This document shows, in pieces, positions 23,742 through 32,212 of a stretch of DNA of 43,475 bases (position 1 is the first letter of the stretch; each line of letters starts with the position of its first letter). Both the position numbers and the translations under genes were made by a program. A model generated the notes under the pieces. The model was given only the letters and a program-made list of their open reading frames with translations, was not told where the DNA came from and did not search any database. The stretch spans positions 1 to 43,475 of the forward strand of contig JAQWQJ010000109.1 in NCBI GenBank assembly GCA_029244725.1, given 5' to 3'. The stretch is from Paracoccaceae bacterium (GTDB lineage: Bacteria; Pseudomonadota; Alphaproteobacteria; Rhodobacterales; Rhodobacteraceae).

Positions 23742-24844
23742 GCGCGCAATAGCAGCGCGGTACCCAAGCCGCCAGCTGCAGCGATTGCCGCTATGCCATT
23801 CCCGCCTGTGCGTTTTAATTCGTGATATAGTCGAACCGCATTGATTGCGCCCGACGCACCTATCGGGTGACCACGTGCAAGCGAACCTCCGCCCAAGTTG
23901 GTAAGGTCTCTGTCTAAACCGGATTGGGAAATGCATGCAATTGCTTGGGCGGCATATGCCTCCATTATTTCGCTCACATGTATATCGCTGGGCAGAAGAT
24001 TGGCATCCGAAACTATTTTTTGGATTGCCGCAACCGGCGCGATACCCGGACGGTCTGGATTACCACCAATGGTCTGCCCAGATACGATTTCGATGGCTTC
24101 AACCTGCAAAGACGCCGCAACCTCTTGGCTAGCGATTACGCAGAAGGCCGCCGCGTCAGCTGCCACACTGGAATTTGCCGAGGTGATGTTGCCAACCAAT
24201 GACGTCGCGCGCTGGCAGGTCCTTGCAGATAAGTTTCGGGTGAATGCGTCATTTGCAATGTCTTCGATTGGTACGATTTCTGCTGCCAACCTTTTGAGCG
24301 AAGAACGTGCTTTTTGATGACTGGCTATGGCCCAAGCATCCTGTTCTTCCCGAGAAATTCCAAGATCTTGCGCTAGCTGATCCGCTGCATATGCCATATC
24401 TGGATCGCGGTCGGACCAAGGCGTAAACGGCGGCTGATCATAGGCGAGAGGAGGACGGCCATCAGCAAAGGTTTCTGCGCGCAACGGACGCCGGGAATAG
24501 CTTTCAACTCCTCCCGCAATCACGATGCGAGCTTGCCCGGATTTGACTAGTGCGTCGGCCAAATTTATAGCATCCAGTCCACCGCAGCATTGACGATCAA
24601 TTGTCAGGCCCGCAACACGCTCACCTAATCCTGCCGCGAGTGAAATCAATCTAGCTGGGTTGCCGCCCGCACCAAGTGCGTTTCCGACGATAATTTCATC
24701 AATGTTTTCCGCACTAACCCCGCTTTTAATTAGAGCTTCCAGAATAACTGGTTTGGCCAGGTCCTGTATGGATAAGTGTGAAAAAGCGCCCCCGCGTGGA
24801 ACCACAGCACTTCTTACGGCTGATAATATGAATGATTTTGTCAT
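23738..24844 (-). CDS. Thiolase-family protein with altered catalytic residues
   Basis: Start ATG 24844 overlaps the TGA of the upstream ligase gene (ATGA), giving 368 residues. The thiolase fold is clear: the nucleophile Cys sits in DRQCCGGLDA (C86, with C87 beside it), and GHPIGASGA (His about 326) is present. Two other catalytic positions are changed. The N-E-A-F motif reads MEAY (about 294-297), and the C-terminal C-x-G-G-G loop reads AAAGGLG, so the second catalytic Cys is Ala at about 355. Normal acetyl-CoA acetyltransferases need these. The protein is probably a thiolase-like enzyme with another condensation or acyl-transfer job, linked to the adjacent AMP-forming ligase and the biotin transporter. 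Confidence 0.85.
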   Translation of the reverse strand: MTKSFILSAVRSAVVPRGGAFSHLSIQDLAKPVILEALIKSGVSAENIDEIIVGNALGAGGNPARLISLAAGLGERVAGLTIDRQCCGGLDAINLADALVKSGQARIVIAGGVESYSRRPLRAETFADGRPPLAYDQPPFTPWSDRDPDMAYAADQLAQDLGISREEQDAWAIASHQKARSSLKRLAAEIVPIEDIANDAFTRNLSARTCQRATSLVGNITSANSSVAADAAAFCVIASQEVAASLQVEAIEIVSGQTIGGNPDRPGIAPVAAIQKIVSDANLLPSDIHVSEIMEAYAAQAIACISQSGLDRDLTNLGGGSLARGHPIGASGAINAVRLYHELKRTGGNGIAAIAAAGGLGTALLLRA

Positions 24845-26094
24845 AGTCGCTCTTTGATCCATGCATCTATCTTGGCATAGTCGAGTTTCCCTGACGCCAG
24901 TTGAGGTAGGTCTTTTGCGAAGTACATATACTTGGGTGTGCTGTGCGCCCCATAAGTTTTTCGGCAGAGTTCTAAGGCAACCTCAAGAGAAGCCTTGCGC
25001 GCATCATCGGTTGCTATGACAGCCAATCTGTGACCGCGTTTATCATCGGGTACAGGCACAACGGCAAGTGGACCCGCTTTGTAGTGTACCGAAAGGAATT
25101 GCTCGATCTCATCGGGATAAACATTTTGATCCGATACAGTCACCATTCGTCCTTTCCGTCCTCTGACGAAAAGGTTCGCGGCTTGGTCAAGATAGCCATA
25201 TTCACCGACAGTGACAAATCCGTTGAGTTGCTTCGTGTCACTAACAACGGGTTCAGCGTAACCGGCGTACAAATATGGGCTCTTCACCCAAATTTCTCCG
25301 GTTCCGTTTGTGATTTGCCCCGATTCCGAACGGATTGATATTTCCACGTTGGGATAGGCAGAGCCAACAGAGCCTTGAGGGCTATCTGCGTTAGCAATCG
25401 TAATAAAGCTGGTCTCAGACGCGCCGTAGAACGGGTTCAAATCGGCAAAGGGAAACAAATCTCGGCACTTCTCGGCTAGAGTCGCACTGAAGGCCCCTCC
25501 GCCTATTAAGATGCACCTCACATCCTTTAACTGCAGATCAGGACTTGCGATTGCCGCCAAGTTTTCAAGCTGAGTGGGTGTTGCATAGAGCACAGAGACG
25601 CGATTTTGGTGTAGCAGTTTGAGCTGTTTATCACTTCGTAAGGCGGCCAACAGACACAGACTAGCGCCAATGTGAGCTGCTTCTAAAGTCCCGTAAAGTG
25701 ATATCGAATGCTCGAGCGAACCGAGGACAGCATAAGTATCCTCAGGCGATAAATTAAAAAGCTCAGTATTTATTTCAAAGCTGGCAATCCACGAAAGATG
25801 AGACCTACGTATTATTTTGGGTGCACCGCTGCTTCCCGATGTCATGCATTCAAGGATGCCCTCACGCGCGTCACTTATCGGCTTAATTTCCGTTGGGCCG
25901 TCGGGTTGCATCCGAAATGATGAGCCGCCTTGCACCAACGTGCGAATTTCATCCAGCATTTCTAAGCTGCGCCGGTGTTTGGAATTCGACGGGTGAATCC
26001 CAGTCGATAGAGATTTGCCCCCAGAAATGTCCACCAGATCGATTTTCGTATTGCTCGACCAAGTGAATTGATCATTTAGCTTGATCATAGACAT
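24841..26094 (-). CDS. Short AMP-forming acyl-CoA ligase (ANL superfamily)
   Basis: The 417-residue protein carries ANL core motifs: P-loop TSGSSGAPK, YGASE, VGEYGYLD (Gly-Glu where Gly-Asp is usual), GRKGRMVTVSDQNVYPDEIE at the hinge, and the C-terminal catalytic Lys in SGKLDY. It is about 80-100 residues shorter than typical acyl-CoA synthetases, the N-terminal subdomain being reduced. It would adenylate a carboxylic acid and pass it to CoA or a carrier. It is coupled to the thiolase-like gene and faces the bioMNY operon. A vitamin side chain or pimelate-like acid as substrate is inference. Confidence 0.85.
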   Translation of the reverse strand: MSMIKLNDQFTWSSNTKIDLVDISGGKSLSTGIHPSNSKHRRSLEMLDEIRTLVQGGSSFRMQPDGPTEIKPISDAREGILECMTSGSSGAPKIIRRSHLSWIASFEINTELFNLSPEDTYAVLGSLEHSISLYGTLEAAHIGASLCLLAALRSDKQLKLLHQNRVSVLYATPTQLENLAAIASPDLQLKDVRCILIGGGAFSATLAEKCRDLFPFADLNPFYGASETSFITIANADSPQGSVGSAYPNVEISIRSESGQITNGTGEIWVKSPYLYAGYAEPVVSDTKQLNGFVTVGEYGYLDQAANLFVRGRKGRMVTVSDQNVYPDEIEQFLSVHYKAGPLAVVPVPDDKRGHRLAVIATDDARKASLEVALELCRKTYGAHSTPKYMYFAKDLPQLASGKLDYAKIDAWIKERL

Positions 26095-26518
26095 CCTGCT
26101 ATACCATCGCTAAACGCAGGGACTGAGTAAGATCGTTCTGTTTGAAAATATTGGTGCGCATCAACCCGAAATCGTGCAGAGAGCGTCCGGAAAACCCATC
26201 GCAGCGCCATAGGAATTAAACTGCTAGTTTCACCGACTTCTATTTTGCCACAGCTTTTCATTCAGAACTCCCTGTCCCATTTTTAGGGCCAAGATGTCTA
26301 CAATACTAGAAGCATTTCAATTCTGCACAGCGGTCAAGGCCAACGGCCGAAAACACCTTTCACCAGGTTCGGAGTTTAAGTACAGATGCCGCCTGAATGA
26401 GATCTTGAAGGGCGTGATAGTGTGACCGAAGCATTCGCGTTTTTGAGCAGGCTGAAAAGCTCTGGAAGAGCGCATAAAAGTGACGCGTTCGCTTGTTATC
26501 AGAACACTGCCAGACCCC
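26095..26518. other. Intergenic region, no gene recognised
   Basis: About 420 bases between the minus-strand DMGDH-like gene and the ligase gene, also on minus. It should contain the ligase promoter at its right-hand neighbour side (left end here), but no clear elements were found. A minus-strand ORF at 26317-26526 is basic, low-complexity and unsupported. Confidence 0.4.
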
Positions 26519-28954
26519 CTAGCCACGCATTAGCTTACCCTCTGGATCGTATTGGCACATTGGCGCGACGCTGGCTTTGACCATGTCGCCACATAGATCC
26601 AACTGCAGTTCTTGCCCTTCAATCGCCAGCTCAGGTTTGACAAAGGCATAGGCCAGGTTTTTGCCAATACGATGGCCCCAGTCACTCGACGATATGGTGC
26701 CTACGATCGCTCCATTGTTCATCAACGATCCACCGCCATGGGCCGGCATTTCGTTGCAGCCAATTTCCAACGCAACGAGTTTCACTTGCGGTCCATTCTC
26801 GACACGTCTCTCTAATGCGGTTTTGCCGACAAATTCACGCTTCGACATTTTCACAAATCGGTCCAATCCCGTTTCAAAAGGATCAAACTCGGTCAGCAAG
26901 TCGGCTTTCCAGTGCAAAAATCCCTTCTCCATCCGCATAGAGTCAACGGCCCGTGCACCGAACAATGACAACCCGTGCTGTTCACCAGCCTTTCGCAATG
27001 CCAGATACGCATTGTAAAGCGAAGCATTTGGAACATGGATTTCGTAGGCCAATTCGCCGGAAAAGCTGACGCCCATTACCACGGCTGGCGCATATCCGAT
27101 AAAACATTCGCGAAGAGACAACCAAGGGAAGCCCTCAACGGACCAATCGTCCCTTGAGCACGCAGACAATACCTGACGTGCTTTTGGTCCTGCTAAAACA
27201 AGAATTGTGTGATCGTTTGTCAGTGACTTTAGCTGAACGTCTTCTTCCGGTCGCACATGCGCAGACAACCAGTCCATATCGTGAAACTCACTCGCCGCAG
27301 CCGAACCATACCAAATCCGCCCCTCACCCCGATCTGATGCTGGCAGATTTGCGATTGTCGCCTCGCCCTTAACCATTCCGTGATGGTTTAGTAGATATCC
27401 AAGACCAACGCGGCCATCACGTTTGGTGACGTTGCCGCAAAACATCCGATCAAGGAAACTATGGCGGTCAGCACCGGTTATCTCGATGCGGTTAAAACCA
27501 TTGACCTCGCAGAGACCAACATTCTCCTGAACGTTTCGAACCTCTGCGCCGACGACGTCAAACGCCTCATCAAAACCAAATCCCAGCGTTGGATGGAAAT
27601 CTTTGTTTGGCTTGATGTACTCCACGCGCTCCCATCCGTTTACCACGGTGAATTCAGCCCCCTCTGCCGCCATGATTGGCGTCAGCGGAGTTGTTTTCGC
27701 ATTTCGGCCAGCAGGGCGGTGCTCGTGTGGGAAGTGGAAGCGGAATTCGTTCTGATAATCCTCAATCGCTTTTAGGGCAGTAATTTCAACGTTTGCATGC
27801 CCCGTAAACCGCCGAGGGTCGATACACCAAGTGTCGTAGCACGCCTCACCATGAACGATCTGTTGCGCCAGCAGCCAGCCGTGGCCACCACCTTCACCAA
27901 GGCCTGCACGCAAACCAATGATGCAGAAAGCATTGCGCTTACCGGGGATCGGGCCAACCAATGGGGCACCGTCAATCGTGTAGGTTATCGGCCCGTTAAC
28001 GATGGATCTTATGCCGGTTTCTTCCAACGCTGGCATTCGCTCAAATGCTCCAGCGAGTACGTCCATGACACGGTCCAGATCATCGGGACATAGCGCATTA
28101 ACGAAGTTCGGATCAATGCCGTCCATGCCCCAAGTTTTGCAGTCTTGTTCGTAGAAACCGACCAGTAATCCGCCCTTTTCTTGCCGCGAATAATAGTCCG
28201 AAATCGGACACCGCAAAAGCGGCATACGATGGCCCGCTTCGGCAATCGCTGGGATGTCCTCGGTCAAGAAGTACTGATGCTCCATCGAGGCAACCGGGTG
28301 ATGAACCCCCATCATCTTGCCCACTTCGTTGACGCGGTAACCACCGGCGTTAACGACAACGTCGCAGTCGATGTCACCCTTCTCGGTATGAACAGTCCAA
28401 GTGTCGTCCTTGTGCTGCGTCAGCGCTGTCACTGGCGTGTTTCGATACACCTCGGCCCCTGCCTTGCGCGCGTGATACGCAAGCGCCTGACAAAGCTGTG
28501 CGGGATCAATATCGCCGTCCAGTGGATCCCATAGCCCACCCAAAAGATTTGTTGTTGAGATTAGTGGATGACGTCGGGCGCATTCCTGCGCGTCGATCAC
28601 TTCAAACTCAACACCCATGCCGCGCGCCATGGATGAAAAGTGACGATATCCCTGCAACTGCGCTTCGGTATTTGCCAACCGAATACCACCATCAGCATGA
28701 TGATAATTGATCGGATATTCGGGATCTTCCGAGAGCTTTTTATAGAGATTGATTGAGTGCGTTTTCAGACCAACCATTGTCTGGTTCATTCCGAAATTCG
28801 TCACCTGCGCTGCAGAATGCCAAGTTGTGCCGCTGGTCAACTCGTTGCGCTCAACAAGGACGACATCACTCCAACCTTCTTCGGTCAAATGATACAGGGT
28901 TGAACAGCCGGCAATTCCGCCGCCAATGACAACAACTTTTGTTCTGGACTTCAT
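26519..28954 (-). CDS. FAD-dependent oxidoreductase/GcvT fusion (dimethylglycine/sarcosine dehydrogenase-like)
   Basis: With ATG 28954 the protein has 811 residues; an in-frame ATG at 29011 lacks support. The N-terminal DAO domain has VVVIGGGIAGCSTLYHLTEE and the segment SGTTWHSAAQ, whose His corresponds to the covalent FAD site of dimethylglycine dehydrogenases. The C-terminal half is a folate-binding GcvT domain (for example GLCEVNGFNRIEITGADRHS and later GELAYEIHVP). Enzymes of this build oxidise N-methyl groups of dimethylglycine or sarcosine and pass the one-carbon unit to tetrahydrofolate. The gene is divergent from an MttB-family gene, sharing a 180-base AT-rich control region. Confidence 0.88.
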   Translation of the reverse strand: MKSRTKVVVIGGGIAGCSTLYHLTEEGWSDVVLVERNELTSGTTWHSAAQVTNFGMNQTMVGLKTHSINLYKKLSEDPEYPINYHHADGGIRLANTEAQLQGYRHFSSMARGMGVEFEVIDAQECARRHPLISTTNLLGGLWDPLDGDIDPAQLCQALAYHARKAGAEVYRNTPVTALTQHKDDTWTVHTEKGDIDCDVVVNAGGYRVNEVGKMMGVHHPVASMEHQYFLTEDIPAIAEAGHRMPLLRCPISDYYSRQEKGGLLVGFYEQDCKTWGMDGIDPNFVNALCPDDLDRVMDVLAGAFERMPALEETGIRSIVNGPITYTIDGAPLVGPIPGKRNAFCIIGLRAGLGEGGGHGWLLAQQIVHGEACYDTWCIDPRRFTGHANVEITALKAIEDYQNEFRFHFPHEHRPAGRNAKTTPLTPIMAAEGAEFTVVNGWERVEYIKPNKDFHPTLGFGFDEAFDVVGAEVRNVQENVGLCEVNGFNRIEITGADRHSFLDRMFCGNVTKRDGRVGLGYLLNHHGMVKGEATIANLPASDRGEGRIWYGSAAASEFHDMDWLSAHVRPEEDVQLKSLTNDHTILVLAGPKARQVLSACSRDDWSVEGFPWLSLRECFIGYAPAVVMGVSFSGELAYEIHVPNASLYNAYLALRKAGEQHGLSLFGARAVDSMRMEKGFLHWKADLLTEFDPFETGLDRFVKMSKREFVGKTALERRVENGPQVKLVALEIGCNEMPAHGGGSLMNNGAIVGTISSSDWGHRIGKNLAYAFVKPELAIEGQELQLDLCGDMVKASVAPMCQYDPEGKLMRG

Positions 28955-29035
28955 GTGTAGGGAACCTTTTCTTAACCAGACGATTGGGATGCCATTTCCC
29001 TTGGTGTGCAATACTTTGCAGACAATTATTATATA

Positions 29036-29064
29036 TTCGAAATAATTTTTCTAATTATTCAGAA
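29036..29064. promoter_or_regulatory. AT-rich dyad between DMGDH-like and MttB genes
   Basis: AATAATT (29041-29047) and AATTATT (29053-29059) form an inverted repeat, extended by TTC and GAA at the outer ends. It sits in the shared divergent promoter region, 80 bases from one start and 70 from the other. A regulator-binding site is likely; the regulator is unknown (the LysR gene downstream is a candidate). Confidence 0.45.
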
Positions 29065-29133
29065 TAGAAAACAAGTCATTCTGTTTGCGCGATAAGTCTG
29101 AGTAGACTCGTCAAATTAGCTGAAAGGGACCAT

Positions 29134-30651
29134 GTGGCAGTTTCAAAGCCAAAAAGAGGTGGACGAAAAGGCCGCCTAGCATTGCGCGCGGCAAAACCTG
29201 TGGTAGATCCCTGCCCGCCCGGCCAGCGCGGAGGAACTTACAAACCCCTTACTGAGCCAGAAATCGAGGCGATTTTTGACACGGCGCTTCGATTGCTGGA
29301 AGAACTTGGCATGGGCGAAGTGCCTGACCGCCTGGCCAAAGACCTTATCAGCGTTGGCGCACTTAACCGCGATGATGGGCGGGTTAGATTCCCACGAAGT
29401 CTTGTAAAAAGTGCCATCGAAAAAGCCTGCAAGTCATTCACACTGCATGGCAGAGATCCCAAGCGTTCGATTACTGTCGGTGGAGACAAAGTATATTTTG
29501 GCACCGGTGGCGCGGCCGTTCAGACTCTGGACATTGATACCGGTCGATATCGCCACTCAACCCTTACTGACTTGCATGATTTTGCTCGGGTGCAGGACAC
29601 ATTGGCAAACGTCGCATGGTTCACCCGCTGCTGCATCGCGACTGACGTGCCAGATATGTACGACTTAGACGTAAACACCGCCTACGCATTGCTCAAAAAC
29701 ACCAGCAAACCCACAGCGACCGCCATCAGTGTCGCTGAAAACGTCGCGCCCATTGTGAAGATGCTGGACATAGCAGCGGGAGGCAAAGGCGAATACGCCA
29801 AACGGCCATTCATGAAGGTTCACATCAGCCCGGTTATTTCGCCCATGCGCTACGGCGAAGACGCGGTGGATGTTGTCTATGAATGCATCCGGTATGGGAT
29901 GCCAATGTCGTGCATCACAGCGGCCCAATCGGGCGCCACGGCCCCTGCCCCAATGGCAGGTTTCCTTGCACAATCGCTGGCTGAGACACTGGCCAGTTTG
30001 GTGATGGTCCACGCGATCAGCCCGGGCTTTCCGATGATTTTTTCAAACTGGCCGCTTGTCATCGACCTAAGAACAGGCGCGTTCTCAGGCGGGAGCGGAG
30101 AAACCGCTGTACTTAATGCCGCCTCTGCACAGATATCTAATTGGCTGGGTCTGCCGTCTGGTGTTGCAAGCTCAATGAGCGATGCAAAAGTTCCAGACGC
30201 GCAATACGGAATGGAAAAAGGCCTAACATCATTGGCCGCGGCATTGGCCGGTGGCAATCTCATTTATGAAAGTTCGGGCATGACCGCTTCGCTTCTTGGC
30301 GCAAGCTTTGAAGCCTTCGTGCTGGACGACGAAATGCACTCAAACACCTATCGCGCGCTTCGCGGAGTCGAGGTTAACGAGGAAACACTTGGCTTTGAAA
30401 GCATCTGCGACTCTGTCCTCGGTGAGGGGCATTTCTTAGGTGGACCGCAAACGCTAGCAGCGATGGAACGAGATTTTTTCTATCCTGAAATCGCAGATCG
30501 AAACGATCCCAAATCGTGGGAGGACGCCGGCGGCCTTGATGCGTGGTCACGCGCAAAAATCAAAGCTCGCGCAATTCTAAACGACCACAATCCTAGCTAT
30601 TTGACGGACGAACAAGATCAGGAAATAAGACGTAATTTCAACATCTTATAA
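29134..30651 (+). CDS. Trimethylamine methyltransferase MttB-family protein (non-pyrrolysine)
   Basis: GTG 29134 follows AAAGGGA; the overlapping ATG at 29132 opens only a 15-codon frame. The 505-residue protein belongs to the MttB/COG5598 family, with YKPLTEPEIEAIFDTALRLLEELGMGE near the start and a TIM-barrel body. There is no in-frame TAG, so it is the non-pyrrolysine type. Characterised members such as MtgB demethylate glycine betaine or related quaternary amines onto a corrinoid protein. No corrinoid protein or MtgA-type partner gene is visible here. Pairing with the DMGDH-like gene suggests stepwise demethylation of betaine-like compounds. It converges on the LysR gene with a 12-base gap. 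Confidence 0.88.
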   Translation: MAVSKPKRGGRKGRLALRAAKPVVDPCPPGQRGGTYKPLTEPEIEAIFDTALRLLEELGMGEVPDRLAKDLISVGALNRDDGRVRFPRSLVKSAIEKACKSFTLHGRDPKRSITVGGDKVYFGTGGAAVQTLDIDTGRYRHSTLTDLHDFARVQDTLANVAWFTRCCIATDVPDMYDLDVNTAYALLKNTSKPTATAISVAENVAPIVKMLDIAAGGKGEYAKRPFMKVHISPVISPMRYGEDAVDVVYECIRYGMPMSCITAAQSGATAPAPMAGFLAQSLAETLASLVMVHAISPGFPMIFSNWPLVIDLRTGAFSGGSGETAVLNAASAQISNWLGLPSGVASSMSDAKVPDAQYGMEKGLTSLAAALAGGNLIYESSGMTASLLGASFEAFVLDDEMHSNTYRALRGVEVNEETLGFESICDSVLGEGHFLGGPQTLAAMERDFFYPEIADRNDPKSWEDAGGLDAWSRAKIKARAILNDHNPSYLTDEQDQEIRRNFNIL

Positions 30652-30663
30652 CTCGAGTTGAAT

Positions 30664-31635
30664 TCAATAGAGCGAAAAACTTTCCGCCAGCCACGGCACG
30701 TCTTTGTGGAATGGACGTACCAACTCTTTATCTATCAATGCCCGTAGTTTTTCACTGACGAGATCGTGCACTTTCGTTGAACAATCTGGTGAACTATAGA
30801 CCGCTAGGTTTCGCGAAAAGCTTTTACCCGGAAAGGGTTGAAGGCGCAGTTGGGCATGAAATCGCTTTGCGCGCGCATAAAGCAAAGGCGTCGTGATCGC
30901 CCATCCTGCCCCTGCCGCTACCATCGCCAATTGTGTCTGGTTATTGCTACATTCTAGTCGGCTAGGAAACGTATAGCCAACCCGCTTTAACTGACCCGCG
31001 ATTTGACGCCCAATGATCTGATCCGATGCATATCGGATTAGCGGTAATTTGGACGCCCCACTGAGGATATCATCTATCCTGTGCTCGGGATCCAATGGTA
31101 AGGCGATCACGAACGGATCCTTTAACAATAGCGTCTCATTCAAGTCGTTCGTACGTTCTGAGGGGGATGTCGTTACCCCCAAGTCCAACTGCCGATTGCG
31201 AAGCATTTCAATAATCAAATGACTATCGCCGGAACGAAATGAAAAATCACATTTTGGCATGTTCGAGGATAGGAACACAGCTAACTCAGGAAGTATGTCG
31301 CTATCGAAATCCTCAATTGTCGCCAATCGCAACAAACTTGCCTCGGACAAAATGCCGGCCGAGGCTTCCGCCTTTGCTTTTCGAATTGACAGCAGGGCGC
31401 CGTCAATGTTGCGTAGGAATGCGTTGCCAGTGGGCGTTAGCAGCAACGGTCGGCGGCTGTGATTGAAGAGTTCAACACCGATGCTGTCTTCAAGGTTTTT
31501 CAGATGGTGAGAGACTGTCGAAATCGACAAACCACTCTCTTTAGCGACCGTTTGCAACGACCCTTTTTGAGCGACCATCTGAAAAAGCTCTAAACCCTTT
31601 AAACTAAGTTCCTTGCGCAACGATGAATTCGACAT
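30664..31635 (-). CDS. LysR-family transcriptional regulator
   Basis: ATG 31635 has GAGGG close upstream; the ATG at 31734 adds 33 residues not usual for the family. The 323-residue protein has an N-terminal helix-turn-helix (about 12-65: LKGLELFQMVAQKGSLQTV and then SGLSISTVSHHLKNLEDS) and a C-terminal periplasmic-binding-like effector domain. It follows the MttB gene on the opposite strand, so it could control the MttB/DMGDH pair, matB, or both. The effector is not predictable. Confidence 0.9.
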   Translation of the reverse strand: MSNSSLRKELSLKGLELFQMVAQKGSLQTVAKESGLSISTVSHHLKNLEDSIGVELFNHSRRPLLLTPTGNAFLRNIDGALLSIRKAKAEASAGILSEASLLRLATIEDFDSDILPELAVFLSSNMPKCDFSFRSGDSHLIIEMLRNRQLDLGVTTSPSERTNDLNETLLLKDPFVIALPLDPEHRIDDILSGASKLPLIRYASDQIIGRQIAGQLKRVGYTFPSRLECSNNQTQLAMVAAGAGWAITTPLLYARAKRFHAQLRLQPFPGKSFSRNLAVYSSPDCSTKVHDLVSEKLRALIDKELVRPFHKDVPWLAESFSLY

Positions 31636-31771
31636 GGGGCCCTCTACAGATATAGGGGGTGATGTTAATTCGAATTTGTCGAAATAAAAGTCCAATATTG
31701 CCAAATATGAAAAGCGACCCACAATCTGGGCCAAACGATTGATAACAAAGGATCATTGGCTGGGAAAATCT

Positions 31772-31845
31772 TGGAGCGGGCGGCGGGAATCGAACCCGCG
31801 TCATTAGCTTGGAAGGCTAAGGTCTTACCATTACACAACGCCCGC
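31772..31845 (-). tRNA. tRNA-Gly(TCC)
   Basis: The minus strand folds as a complete 74-base tRNA including encoded CCA. Acceptor GCGGGCG pairs with CGCCCGC, the T-loop is GGTTCGATTCC, and the anticodon loop CTTCCAA gives anticodon TCC for Gly codon GGA. The D-arm contains TAATGGTAAGA. No introns or mismatches beyond normal were seen. Confidence 0.95.
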
Positions 31846-32212
31846 TCAAGAGATTCACTTCCTATTTCATCGTCATTTTGAGGTCAAGGCACGTTAGCAA
31901 GAAGTTTCAATCTTTGCGCTTTATGTAAAAGCATGTGTTGTAAAATACGGTGGCAAAACTAGGCGGATATCGGTTGTGTTGACCAAGTTGGTCGATCAAA
32001 AACGAAAACGTTTCACGAAATGTCCCACGTTCTTTTTTCAAACTTTGATACATAACCAGTCATCATCTAAAGGACCATCGAAGGGCTCTCTTGTAGGCTA
32101 CGATTAGATCACTAAACTCTGAGAACAAAGCCCCCCAGTCAGTCTGGATTGGCTGCCCTCATTTCCTGCACAGGTGTGCGAACTAAAACTTAGTAATCAA
32201 AGAGACGATCGC
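31846..32212. other. Upstream region of matB with a short perfect dyad
   Basis: About 370 bases without a gene. GACCAA-G-TTGGTC at 31981-31993 is a perfect inverted repeat 220 bases before matB and 136 bases from the tRNA gene. It could be an operator for matB or for an upstream tRNA promoter region. No clear -35/-10 pair was found. Confidence 0.4.
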
